Below are positions 8,388 to 15,985 of a DNA stretch of 64,000 nt, in pieces. The translations under genes and the position numbers were made by a program. The notes under the pieces are model-generated. The model was not told the origin of the DNA. It worked only from the letters and a program-made list of their open reading frames with translations, and ran no database searches. The DNA comes from CAYVTD01 sp964577665. GTDB lineage: Bacteria; Bacteroidota; Ignavibacteria; Kapaibacteriales; UBA2268. How positions within the stretch are numbered: the first letter of the stretch is position 1; the number at the start of each line of letters is the position of its first letter. Location: assembly GCA_964577665.1 (NCBI GenBank), contig CAZOBD010000002.1, positions 8,873 to 72,872 on the forward strand, written 5' to 3'.

Positions 8388-9839
8388 ATGATTCCACGCA
8401 AAACAAAAATTATCTGCACTATCGGACCCGCTACAAAAGGAGTCGATAATCTCGTCAAGCTAATCGAAAACGGTATGGACGCCGCGCGGCTGAATTTTTC
8501 TCACGGAACTCATGAAATACACAGGCAGAACATCGAAGATATACGAGACGCCTCTGAAATCACCGGCAAAGAAGTTGCAATTTTAATGGATCTGCAGGGC
8601 CCTAAAATCCGCACGGGAAAAATTGAAGGCGGTTCGGCGGTACTTGAAGACGGAGCAGAATTTATCATCACAGTTGATGATCTTGAATTTGGAAACTCTG
8701 AGCGGGTATGTACCTCTTACAAAAATTTAATTAATGAAGTTAAACCCGGCAAGACTATTCTGCTGGATGACGGATATATTATCCTAAATATCGAAGATAT
8801 AAATGGCAGCAACATTATCACACGCGTGGAAAAAGGCGGAACGCTTAAAGACAACAAAGGTATTATCACTCCCGGGGTTTCCAGCGCTGCGCCCTCCCTC
8901 AGCCTGAAAGACATCGAAGACCTCAAATTCGGAATGAAGCATGGAGTGGATGCAGTTGCCCTTTCCTTTGTCCGCTCCGAAAAAGACATTATGGAGCTTA
9001 AGACAGCTATGAAGCTGTTCGGCGGACCGTCGCTTCCTGTTATAGCAAAAATAGAGCGTTATGAAGGTTATGAAGATATTGAAGACATAATAGCCGAAGC
9101 TGACGGCATTATGGTTGCACGGGGCGACCTCGGACTTGAAATGCCCGCAGAGCAGGTACCGGTTCTTCAAAAGGAAATTATCCGCAGGTGCAATCTGAAA
9201 GGCAAGCCGGTTATCGTAGCCACGCAGATGCTTGAGTCCATGATACAAAACCCCCGCCCTACCCGCGCCGAAGCAAGCGATGTGGCAAACGCCGTTATAG
9301 ACGGCGCTGACTGCGTTATGCTTTCAGGCGAAACAAGCGTCGGTGCTTATCCTTTCGATGCCGTGGATTACATGAACCGGATTATCAGAATAGTTGAAGA
9401 CCAGTACTATTCAAAAGACAGAAAAACATTCCTGATGCGCCACAACGAACCTGCTATAGAATTCAACGGCCATCCGAACGACATTTCCGATGCCCTCGGA
9501 AGAGCTTCATGCGTAATTGCCGAGCAGATTGATGCATCGGCAGTCATTTCGCTTACGATGTCCGGATACACTGCTAATAACATTGCAAAATACCGCACCC
9601 GCATTCCAATAATAGCACTGACCGACAGCCGCGATACTGTCCGGTTTTTGTCATTTGTATGGGGAGTTACCCGTATTTTGGTGCCTGAAGTGAAAGATAC
9701 TCAAAGCATCTTTCTGGAGCTGGGAGAAATTGTCCGCAATCTCGATTACATCGACTCCGGAGATCATGTCGTTTTCGTAGCAGGATTATCCTCCGGGAAA
9801 GTTATGCCGCAGAACATGCTCAAAGTATATCAGGTGTAA
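8388..9839 (+). CDS. pyk: pyruvate kinase
   Basis: Final step of glycolysis, phosphoenolpyruvate plus ADP to pyruvate plus ATP. The 483-residue product has the N-terminal KIICTIGPAT, DAARLNFSHGTHE, the catalytic-lysine segment PVIAKIERYEG, the metal/PEP loop MVARGDLGLEMP and CVMLSGETSVGAYP. The C-terminal regulatory domain ends VMPQNMLKVYQV. Length and domain order (A, B lid, C) match bacterial pyruvate kinases. Single gene with its own upstream region. Confidence 0.97.
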   Translation: MIPRKTKIICTIGPATKGVDNLVKLIENGMDAARLNFSHGTHEIHRQNIEDIRDASEITGKEVAILMDLQGPKIRTGKIEGGSAVLEDGAEFIITVDDLEFGNSERVCTSYKNLINEVKPGKTILLDDGYIILNIEDINGSNIITRVEKGGTLKDNKGIITPGVSSAAPSLSLKDIEDLKFGMKHGVDAVALSFVRSEKDIMELKTAMKLFGGPSLPVIAKIERYEGYEDIEDIIAEADGIMVARGDLGLEMPAEQVPVLQKEIIRRCNLKGKPVIVATQMLESMIQNPRPTRAEASDVANAVIDGADCVMLSGETSVGAYPFDAVDYMNRIIRIVEDQYYSKDRKTFLMRHNEPAIEFNGHPNDISDALGRASCVIAEQIDASAVISLTMSGYTANNIAKYRTRIPIIALTDSRDTVRFLSFVWGVTRILVPEVKDTQSIFLELGEIVRNLDYIDSGDHVVFVAGLSSGKVMPQNMLKVYQV

Positions 9840-9887
9840 TCTCATTAGTCCATATATTCTAGTCATCTAAAAACCGCTTACGCCAGA

Positions 9888-9996
9888 CACGTTGTCCTGA
9901 ATGAGCGGAGCGAATTCAGGACAACGGTTAGTATAAAAATAGTAGCCGACTGCGTGACAATTTCCTGTCAAGATACAAGAAAGTTGAAGCGGGCTA
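9888..9996. repeat. intergenic palindromic element E1 of the accessory island
   Basis: CGTTGTCCTGAAT (9890-9902) pairs perfectly with 9914-9926. A second palindrome pairs GTAGCC near 9942 with GGCTAC near 9991. TGAATGAGCGGAG at 9898 and TTTCCTGTCAAGATACAA at 9961 recur, 63 bp apart as here, in element E3 at 11451 and 11514. The copies therefore share ancestry despite divergence between the modules. The element fills the gap between pyruvate kinase and a broken lipoprotein gene. Confidence 0.7.
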
Positions 9997-10064
9997 CATA
10001 GCGAAAACCTTACTGGAAGCCGTTCACCCGCCTTAAGCTATATGCTTTGTTGTACACAGGCTTT

Positions 10065-10457
10065 TTATTTATACTTCTTTGATTTCAAAAATTCAGTGCG
10101 CTCGTTCAATTCGTCAGTCATTTTTATTTCAGTAGGTTTGGCTTCTAATAAAGTCCATGCCCTATTTCCAATGTCGCTGCTTTGAAGAACAATTGTATCT
10201 CCATATTCAGTCCAACCAATTGTCCATTTATTCGCGTCTCCAGCACCAGTATTCAATTCAGTTAGCTTGTTGTTATTCTTATCGAATAAGTGAATAATCA
10301 CGTCTGCATAGTTTTCTGAGTTTCTGTTGGTCTGATTTACATTTGCTTGAATTTTAAATTTTCCAGTTGGCGATTTGATTATTTCACTTTCTTAGTCACT
10401 TAATAAGCAACTTGTTAAAATCAGGGTCAAAAATAAAAAAGCCAGTTTCCTGTTCAT
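10065..10457 (-). pseudogene. small lipoprotein gene interrupted by one in-frame stop
   Basis: From the ATG at 10457 the frame reads MNRKLAFLFLTLILTSC, a typical lipoprotein signal with an LTSC lipobox. It then meets TAA at 10392-10394 (codon 22). The same frame continues without interruption for about 109 more codons to the stop at 10065, so the two halves form one ancestral protein of about 130 residues. The downstream half could only be made from an internal GTG at 10301 that lacks the signal. It has a WTIGWTEYGD stretch but no family I recognise. Sequencing error, recent decay or stop readthrough are all possible. Confidence 0.7.
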
Positions 10458-10477
10458 TTTTTTTCCTTGTGTACAAT

Positions 10478-10525
10478 AGCATGAGAGCTATGCGGAGTAT
10501 TTCATATTCCGTATAGGTCTTTATT
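10478..10525. repeat. 48-bp direct repeat, copy downstream of the UPF0175/DUF3368 pair
   Basis: Begins AGCATGAGAGCTATGCGGAG and matches 11353-11400 with about three mismatches in the same orientation. It contains the small palindrome GCAT-gagagct-ATGC. The two copies bracket the toxin-antitoxin pair at 10538-11270, giving a unit of about 875 bp. Confidence 0.8.
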
Positions 10526-10537
10526 GGGCAAACGTAA

Positions 10538-11020
10538 TTATTCTTCTCCTACCTTTTTAAGAATCTCACTTTTGAGTTTTTCGCTTATCCAAACTTCCTT
10601 ATCAGTTAATTCGTTTAGCAATGGTTTCAGTTTTTCAATCAATCCTACGGATTTTGCTTTTATAAGAATCCCAATTGTTCCTGTAACTTTTAAGTCCGCA
10701 TGTTTTGCATGAAACCTGCCAAGCTTTTCATCAAGTATTATTAAATCGGCGTTTAGTTCCGTTGCCAATACAATTGCTTCTGCTTCTCCTACATCTAAAT
10801 CCAGAAAATATTTTACAGCTTGTTTGTCTTGTATTTCAATGATGTTTATCCAATCAATTCTGGATAAATCTTTGTAATACCCTTTTGATTTTCCCGCTTC
10901 AATCTCGTTATATACAGCTGATGGAATATAAATCTGCTCATAAAGTTTTTGCAACAATCCCATCCGATTTAGTTTAAGTAGAGATATAATCGGCGTAGTA
11001 TTTGAAACAATCTTAGGCAT
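10538..11020 (-). CDS. PIN-domain toxin, DUF3368 family
   Basis: Predicted ribonuclease of a type II toxin-antitoxin pair. The start is set at MPKIVSNTTPIISLLKL; an ATG 15 bp upstream is possible. PIN-type acidic positions are seen in YNEIEAG, DLDVGEAEAIVLA and LIILDEKLGR. The first strand has SNTTP, where many PIN proteins have SDTTP; Asn is common in DUF3368. The C-terminal helix KVTGTIGILIKAKSVGLI is the family signature. It overlaps the UPF0175 gene upstream, the standard partner, and lies between the 48-bp direct repeats. Confidence 0.85.
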   Translation of the reverse strand: MPKIVSNTTPIISLLKLNRMGLLQKLYEQIYIPSAVYNEIEAGKSKGYYKDLSRIDWINIIEIQDKQAVKYFLDLDVGEAEAIVLATELNADLIILDEKLGRFHAKHADLKVTGTIGILIKAKSVGLIEKLKPLLNELTDKEVWISEKLKSEILKKVGEE

Positions 11021-11270
11021 TTGCAATATCTTCATTTAAGTCATCAGTTTCGTATCCACCAAGAACTGAAACATTATATTTGGCAAGTAATTCAAGAAAA
11101 TCAAGTCTTGACAAACCTAAAACTCTTGCAGCAACTCCAGATGAAACTTTACCTAGTTCATATAACTTTACTAAGGAACTTGTTTTCATCTCTGATGCAA
11201 AATCCTTACCGCTAAGTCTCAACGTATTCGCTAATGACTCAGGATATTCAATATTTATCATTCCATTCAT
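11013..11270 (-). CDS. antitoxin, UPF0175 family
   Basis: The 85-residue protein MNGMINIEYPESLANTLRL has the UPF0175 layout: a short N-terminal strand followed by a helix-turn-helix-like segment LYELGKVSSGVAARVLGLSR and a C-terminal tail with YNVSV. UPF0175 proteins act as DNA-binding antitoxins to DUF3368 PIN toxins. It comes first in the pair and overlaps the toxin frame by about 8-23 bp, depending on the toxin start. It is probably autoregulated, by analogy with the family. Confidence 0.85.
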   Translation of the reverse strand: MNGMINIEYPESLANTLRLSGKDFASEMKTSSLVKLYELGKVSSGVAARVLGLSRLDFLELLAKYNVSVLGGYETDDLNEDIANA

Positions 11271-11352
11271 AATATTTTCCTTTTTACAAAGATAACGAAT
11301 TCAATGTCGATTTGATTGTTACTGTCGTTCTTTTTTTAAGTTTGCCGGTAAC

Positions 11353-11400
11353 AGCATGAGAGCTATGCGGAGTATTCCATATTCTGTATAGGTCTTTGTT
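11353..11400. repeat. 48-bp direct repeat, copy upstream of the UPF0175/DUF3368 pair
   Basis: Partner of 10478-10525, same orientation, with the same GCAT-gagagct-ATGC palindrome and the conserved tail GTATAGGTCTTT. It adjoins element E3, so the intergenic parts of this island are mosaics of shared modules. Confidence 0.8.
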
Positions 11401-11437
11401 GCCCGGAGTTCGCGGAGCGGACTCCCCGCTTACCCTC

Positions 11438-11582
11438 TGGCACGCCCGACTGAATGAGCGGAGGGGATTTGGAACAACGGTGGCGGTATGAAACGTTTGG
11501 CATTTCGAAGCACTTTCCTGTCAAGATACAACAGCTTTTGATACGAGACGAAACACTCGATAACGCACTGACTGCCAAATGT
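11438..11582. repeat. intergenic palindromic element E3 of the accessory island
   Basis: Shares TGAATGAGCGGAG (11451) and TTTCCTGTCAAGATACAA (11514) with element E1 at the same 63-bp spacing. CGTTTGGCA at 11492 pairs with TGCCAAATG at 11574, which would fold the element into a long imperfect stem. This layout recalls integron attC sites, but I do not see a clean pair of core sites and no integrase is present. The region 11271-11648 contains no supported gene. Confidence 0.6.
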
Positions 11583-11648
11583 TTTATATACGATGTTAAG
11601 GTGCAGTTTATTTTGGTTTTTCGAAATCACAATCTTTATTTTTTATAA

Positions 11649-12026
11649 TTAGCTGATTGCAACAATTATGCTCGTTGTCATCTGAATCAAAGCAACTGGT
11701 GCCCAAATCCGTTCAATCTTACTTGGCGTTATTGTGTTCATTATGGTTCCAATGAAAAAAAAGATAACTACAAACCAAATTCCAATACCGGAAATTGTCT
11801 TGAGTTGAGGAAACATCAAGTCCGCTTCAGATAATACAATTGTTGCAATAAAGCTCAATAGAATCATATTGATTACCGCAACAATTCTCATTTTTGGTGG
11901 ATACTTCCCCGGATATTTACCACCCATTGACGCTTTTCCCCATGGCAATCCTGCGGCTAAACATCCTTGAAAAAGGATAACAATCCCCGTAAATACAGTA
12001 AAAATTATTGCTGATATTGTTTCCAT
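11649..12026 (-). CDS. small four-helix membrane protein, unknown function
   Basis: The 125-residue product has hydrophobic segments at about 5-27, 48-66, 78-97 and 105-124, separated by a basic loop, GKASMGGKYPGKYPPKMR, after the first helix. I do not recognise a named family. The gene begins immediately after the point where a PIN-toxin gene (12027-12141) stops matching its family, with no spacer. This suggests it arrived as an insertion that cut the toxin gene. It is followed by element E3. Confidence 0.6.
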   Translation of the reverse strand: METISAIIFTVFTGIVILFQGCLAAGLPWGKASMGGKYPGKYPPKMRIVAVINMILLSFIATIVLSEADLMFPQLKTISGIGIWFVVIFFFIGTIMNTITPSKIERIWAPVALIQMTTSIIVAIS

Positions 12027-12141
12027 AAAAAATTAGTTTAATTCTTCCATCAATTAATAAATTATCAATGAATTCAAATCTTTTTGAGATCAGAAAACTT
12101 ATCCAAAGATTGGTGTCAAGAATTACTTTCTTTCTTTTCAT
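12027..12141 (-). pseudogene. 5' fragment of a PIN-domain toxin gene
   Basis: MKRKKVILDTNLWISFLIS followed by LLIDGRIKLIF is the start of a PIN toxin with its first catalytic Asp. After about 38 residues the family pattern ends and the frame runs on into the shifted reading of the membrane-protein gene. The remaining acidic residues of the active site are missing, so no active nuclease can be made. The antitoxin-like gene upstream (12116-12346) overlaps its start and is intact. Confidence 0.75.
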
Positions 12142-12346
12142 ATCTTGCTCTTCTTACATTCTCGACTTCGGCAGTTATTTCATCAAATGACGGTGCTTCA
12201 TCTGAATCAATTCTAAATCTTTCAAGTATTTCTTTTAATTCAGATTTATCCTTATCTTTTCTTATACGGATTAGGTCTAAATCAGCCAAACCATCGAGAA
12301 GTGATTTCGCCTTTGGATTCAATATGTCTATTCGAATTGTTTCCAT
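12116..12346 (-). CDS. probable antitoxin of a PIN-toxin pair
   Basis: The start chosen is METIRIDILNPKAKSLLDGL, giving 76 residues; an 18-codon upstream extension is low in quality. It is rich in charged residues (IRKDKDKSELKEILERFR) and ends with a flexible acidic tail. Its overlap with a PIN-domain toxin start and its size mark it as the antitoxin, similar to the short proteins that precede PIN toxins in Bacteroidota. Its toxin is truncated, so it is an orphan antitoxin. Confidence 0.65.
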   Translation of the reverse strand: METIRIDILNPKAKSLLDGLADLDLIRIRKDKDKSELKEILERFRIDSDEAPSFDEITAEVENVRRARYEKKESNS

Positions 12347-12502
12347 TTTGTTTTTTTTATTAAGATACAAATCTTCCTTTTTGGGACGTAAGTGATACAT
12401 TAAATTATATCTGCAAAATAAAAAGATTTCTTAAAAAAAGCAAATGTAATCTGCATAGCTCATGGCAGTTGATTTTTATTTCCGATTTTATTCAGGAATA
12501 TT

Positions 12503-12528
12503 TATTTTTGTAAGCGAGATTATTTTTG
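12503..12528 (+). promoter_or_regulatory. two TATTTTTG elements upstream of the TPR/AraC regulator
   Basis: TATTTTTG occurs at 12503-12510 and again at 12521-12528, both matching the TAnnTTTG -7 consensus of Bacteroidota and lying 34 and 16 bp before the start codon. The A/T-rich context makes this weak evidence. Confidence 0.25.
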
Positions 12529-12544
12529 AGTAATTATTAGAATA

Positions 12545-14245
12545 ATGAAACAAATGAAAGCGCTGAATATCTTAATAGTTTCCATAATCACCCTTATTAG
12601 CATGGGTTTTACTGCTTATGCTGATATTGAGAAGGATATTTTTGTAGATGAAATATCCGTTGACAGCATTCTGAAGGATTTGAAGGAAACAAGGAAGAAC
12701 CTGCCCGGAAATATTGAAAGGGCGCATCAAACGGCAAAGCGCGTGAGCGGTCAATGCCTCGTTTTGGGAGTGGATTCGCTGATTGCGAAGTCCAATTTTA
12801 ATCTTGCGATGGTATATTATTTCAAAGGTTACCACCGCGTGTCGGCGCGGTACTACCGTGAGGCGCTTGAATGCCGCTATGCAAAGGAAAATATCACTTT
12901 CCGGATGAACTGCCGAAATAATCTGGGTATTAATTACGATATTCTGCAGGAGTTTGAAAATTCTCTGAAGTATTACCGACGCTCTCTTGCTTCTGCGAAA
13001 ACCATCGGAGACTCCAGCGAGATATATGAGGTTTATATAAACATCGGTCTGGCTTATGGAAACCTTGACAGCACGGAAAAAGCAGAGCATTTCACCAAAA
13101 AGGCCCTCCGTTTTTTTGAAAAAGCCGCAGATAAGAAAAACATGGCGCTATGCCTTCAGAATTTGGCGAAGTTTCAGTTCAATAAGCAGAACTATCATAC
13201 AGCTTTGCCGCTTAACCGGAGGACTTTGAAGCTGTTTCAGGAGCTCGAGGACGACTATATGACCGCCCAGACTTATCATAATATCTCTATTTTCCTTACT
13301 AAATTGAAGAAAGAAACCGAATCGAACAGATATATTGACACAGCTTTTGCTCTTATTAATGATTTCGGCGTACCCAATATTGAGGCTCGCTTCGATTTGA
13401 CCAAAGCTTATAATTACAGAACACTTAACAACTTCTCCAAAGCTGAGGAACTCCTTCTGAAGATAATTCCTGTCTTTATTGAATTTGAAGATTACGAAAG
13501 AACAAAGATGGCGTATCTGAATCTTATGCTCCTTTATGACGACATGAACAATGCCAAGCTCCACGATGCTTACTGGAAAAAATACGATTCCATTTCCAAT
13601 GTTATCAGCCGCAGAAAGATAAGCAAAGCCATTGAAGAAAACATGATTATCAAGGAGATAGACAAAAATTTCGCCGCAGTTAAAAAGCAGAAAGAGAAAA
13701 TTGCCGAAAACGAAAGGAACATCCTCATTTTAATAATTATTTTAGTCGTTCTTTCTGCAGGAACTATTGGAATTTTAATGCTTTACCGCAGCCTCCGCCT
13801 CTCTTACAAGGCGCTTTACGAGAAAAATCAGAAGGAAAATCTCACAAATCCCGTGGTATGCCCCGCGAAGGACGACGACGAAAGGTTAAAAGAGCTTTAC
13901 AGGCAGATAGTTGAGCTGTTTGAGGCGGAAGAATTATACAAAAATTCGGAAATTACACTCCCCGGACTGGCGGAAAAGCTTGGCACAAACGAAAAATACA
14001 TCTCGCAGGCGGTAAACAAGTACAGCGACACCAATTTCAACGGCTTTGTGAACAAATACCGCATCGAAGAAGCTAAAAGACTGCTTGCCGACCCTGCTTT
14101 TTCCCACTATTCCATCGAATCTGTCTCAAATAAATGCGGATTCAGCCGCCGCATCACTTTCACCCGCGTTTTCAAATCCATGACCGAGCTTTCCCCAACG
14201 GCTTACAAGAAAATGGCGGAGACGAAATACAAAAAATCAGCTTGA
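12545..14245 (+). CDS. membrane-spanning TPR sensor with C-terminal AraC-type DNA-binding domain
   Basis: A one-piece signalling protein of 566 residues. It has a signal/anchor at 1-26, a TPR superhelix from about 60 to 330 (several repeats with NLGINYD/NIGLAYGNL-type cores), a coiled segment, one transmembrane helix at about 391-413 (ILIIILVVLSAGTIGILMLY), and an AraC-type helix-turn-helix at about 455-560, with FNGFVNKYRIEEAKRLL and the second helix around SIESVSNKCGFSR. The TPR part should face the periplasm and the DNA-binding part the cytoplasm. This layout is known from Bacteroidota regulators related to hybrid two-component systems. Its targets are unknown; it stands alone between toxin modules. 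Confidence 0.88.
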   Translation: MKQMKALNILIVSIITLISMGFTAYADIEKDIFVDEISVDSILKDLKETRKNLPGNIERAHQTAKRVSGQCLVLGVDSLIAKSNFNLAMVYYFKGYHRVSARYYREALECRYAKENITFRMNCRNNLGINYDILQEFENSLKYYRRSLASAKTIGDSSEIYEVYINIGLAYGNLDSTEKAEHFTKKALRFFEKAADKKNMALCLQNLAKFQFNKQNYHTALPLNRRTLKLFQELEDDYMTAQTYHNISIFLTKLKKETESNRYIDTAFALINDFGVPNIEARFDLTKAYNYRTLNNFSKAEELLLKIIPVFIEFEDYERTKMAYLNLMLLYDDMNNAKLHDAYWKKYDSISNVISRRKISKAIEENMIIKEIDKNFAAVKKQKEKIAENERNILILIIILVVLSAGTIGILMLYRSLRLSYKALYEKNQKENLTNPVVCPAKDDDERLKELYRQIVELFEAEELYKNSEITLPGLAEKLGTNEKYISQAVNKYSDTNFNGFVNKYRIEEAKRLLADPAFSHYSIESVSNKCGFSRRITFTRVFKSMTELSPTAYKKMAETKYKKSA

Positions 14246-14310
14246 TGGGAGCTCTCTTAAAGGACGGAACTGTTTAATTTAAATGATTTTATCGAATATT
14301 TATCTATTTA

Positions 14311-14685
14311 TTACTTCTCATAATATTTTACTAAAGGTAAATCTTTAAAATGTTTATCTAAAGTAAATACTTCAGCCGAATATTTCATTGCAGATGCGTA
14401 AATAATTGAGTCAGCAAGAGGTAATTTATATTCTTTGCTGTACTTAGACGCATTTAATGCTAAAGAAAAATCCAGTTCTATTACTTTACCGTTGCGAAAT
14501 GAATTTATGTAGGTATCTGCTAATTCTTTATTATAATCTAATGATAATTTCTTATGGACTTCAAAAACAACTATTGTCGGAACAATGAAATTCTTTTTCT
14601 TAAAATCCTCATTTCCCCGGATAATTTCGCCATAATCAGTCCCATTATAAAACTCAATCCAAAAAGAAGAATCAATCAAAATCAT
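14311..14685 (-). CDS. VapC-type PIN-domain toxin
   Basis: A 124-residue PIN ribonuclease. MILIDSSFWIEFYNG gives the first Asp, TIVVFEVHKKL the conserved Glu, LPLADSIIYASAMKY the third acidic residue, and VFTLDKHFKDLP the fourth. All four active-site acids are present, so it appears functional. It overlaps the antitoxin gene by 4 bp in the usual antitoxin-toxin order. Confidence 0.9.
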   Translation of the reverse strand: MILIDSSFWIEFYNGTDYGEIIRGNEDFKKKNFIVPTIVVFEVHKKLSLDYNKELADTYINSFRNGKVIELDFSLALNASKYSKEYKLPLADSIIYASAMKYSAEVFTLDKHFKDLPLVKYYEK

Positions 14686-14891
14686 ATCCTATCCTCATCT
14701 TCCCTTGGTATTTCTGTATTTTTAATCTTTAAAGTTCCGAAAAGATCTTCAATATTTTTTTGAGGGATAAACCTGATGGAACCGGAATCCAACTCAACCC
14801 GAAACTTCTGTCCCGGCACCGCTCCAATCTGCTTCCGCATTTTATCGGGGATAACTATTTGATATTTCGAAGATAATGTTACTGTTTCCAT
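14682..14891 (-). CDS. AbrB/SpoVT-type antitoxin (VapB)
   Basis: A 69-residue swapped-hairpin AbrB protein: SSKYQIVIPDKMRKQIGAVPGQKFRV is the DNA-binding fold, followed by an acidic tail (EIPREDEDRI) that would block the toxin. It precedes vapC with a 4-bp overlap, so the pair is translationally coupled. It is probably autorepressed, as in the family. Confidence 0.88.
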   Translation of the reverse strand: METVTLSSKYQIVIPDKMRKQIGAVPGQKFRVELDSGSIRFIPQKNIEDLFGTLKIKNTEIPREDEDRI

Positions 14892-15030
14892 GATAATTTT
14901 CCAGTATAATAATTATTTATATTCTCTTTCAAGACGCAGATAATATAAGAATATTAACTTTTAATTTATGTCGTTAATAAAAATATTAAAAATCAATCGT
15001 ATTTTATATTTTTAAAGGAATAATTAAAGT

Positions 15031-15345
15031 TTTAGAATGTGTTTCCGTCGCGTTAGAATGTGTTTCCGTCGCGTTAGAATGTGTTTCCGTCGCATTAAAA
15101 TGTGCATCAGAAGCGTTCATACGTGCATCAGAAGCGTTCATACGTGCATCAGAAGCGTTCATACGTGNNNNNNNNNNNNNNNNNNNNNNNNNNNNNNNNN
15201 NNNNNNNNNNNNNNNNNNNNNNNNNNNNNNNNNNNNNNNNNNNNNNNNNNNNNNNNNNNNNNNNNNNGCGTTCATACGTGCATCAGAAGCGTTCATACGT
15301 GCATCAGAAGCGTTCATACGTGCATCAGAAGCGTTTATATATATT
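15031..15345. repeat. 21-bp phased tandem array B1 with a scaffold gap
   Basis: Units start on a 21-bp grid at 15037, 15058, 15079, 15100, 15121, 15142 and 15163 before the 100-N gap (15168-15267), and at 15276, 15297, 15318 and 15339 after it. The first three units share TTAGAATGTGTTTCCGTCGC. The later ones share GCATCAGAAGCGTTCATAC, and the switch happens without loss of phase. ATCAGAAGC is the nonamer version here, on the plus strand. The 55 bases before the gap are identical to the 55 bases after it, so true length and copy number are unknown. Frames through the array are open only because of the period. Confidence 0.9.
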
Positions 15346-15370
15346 TCATAGTGCTTAGTTATAGCTCCGT

Positions 15371-15545
15371 GAGCTTATGATGAATATCCGTGAGCTTATG
15401 ATGAACATCCGTGAGCTTCTGATGCAGCTCCGTGAGCTTATGATGCAGCTCCGTGAGCCTATGATGAAGCTCCGTGAGCTTATGATGAACATCCGTGAGC
15501 TTATGATGCAGCTCCGTGAGCTTCTGTTGAACATGCGTGAGCTTA
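15371..15545. repeat. 21-bp phased tandem array B2, opposite orientation to B1
   Basis: Nine GAGC-starting units at 15371, 15392, 15413, 15434, 15455, 15476, 15497, 15518 and 15539, all exactly 21 bp apart, sharing GAGCTTATGATG and CCGT. The minus strand carries ATCATAAGC, so the core is inverted relative to array B1, which ends just upstream. A few substitutions (cagctccg/aacatccg) distinguish units. The rest of 14892-15985 is A/T-rich; I see no supported gene in it. Confidence 0.92.
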
Positions 15546-15945
15546 ATATTTTCTAATATTTACTTCTTTTATAAAATAAAATCTATTAAATATAGGGAGA
15601 AATTTCTTGGATTTTTATTAAACTATGCTTGTAATTTTCGCGGTAATCTTAGAATATTATTAATTTTACTATAATTCAAGGACTAAGATTCATAATTTAT
15701 TATAAAAGAATATTTTAATACAAATTTTTATGCATATTTTTGTCTTTGGAATATTATTTACAGCACCTTTAATTCCTGACTCTTGCAAATTTATTACTGA
15801 AAAAGATTGGCAGGATAAATTTGGCTAAGTTATTTAAACAAGAGACTTAGTAAGGGGCATAAATGATGCCGCGGAAAAAAATGAGGAGCCGCTGAGAGTG
15901 CTGTCCGGCAAAAAATATTTATCTTTTAAAGAAATATTTTTAAAT

Positions 15946-15953
15946 TATATTTG
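15946..15953 (+). promoter_or_regulatory. possible -7 promoter element upstream of the sensor kinase
   Basis: TATATTTG matches TAnnTTTG and lies 32 bp before the kinase start, similar to the distance at gmd. No clear -33 box. Confidence 0.25.
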
Positions 15954-15985
15954 AAAAAAGATGTTATTCATAATAGAAAAATGAT

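Noticed and set aside
9888..12400. Complete integron
   Set aside because: No integrase gene and no clean attC core-site pairs; cassette-like structure is kept only as a hypothesis.
15037..15380. Overlapping frames of about 100 codons through array B1
   Set aside because: Periodic non-coding repeat with unknown bases in the middle; three frames are open at once.
15820..15960. Possible C-terminal response-regulator remnant (SGKKYLSFKEIFLNYI)
   Set aside because: Only about 30 residues, with a stop just upstream and no recognisable receiver core; too weak to call.
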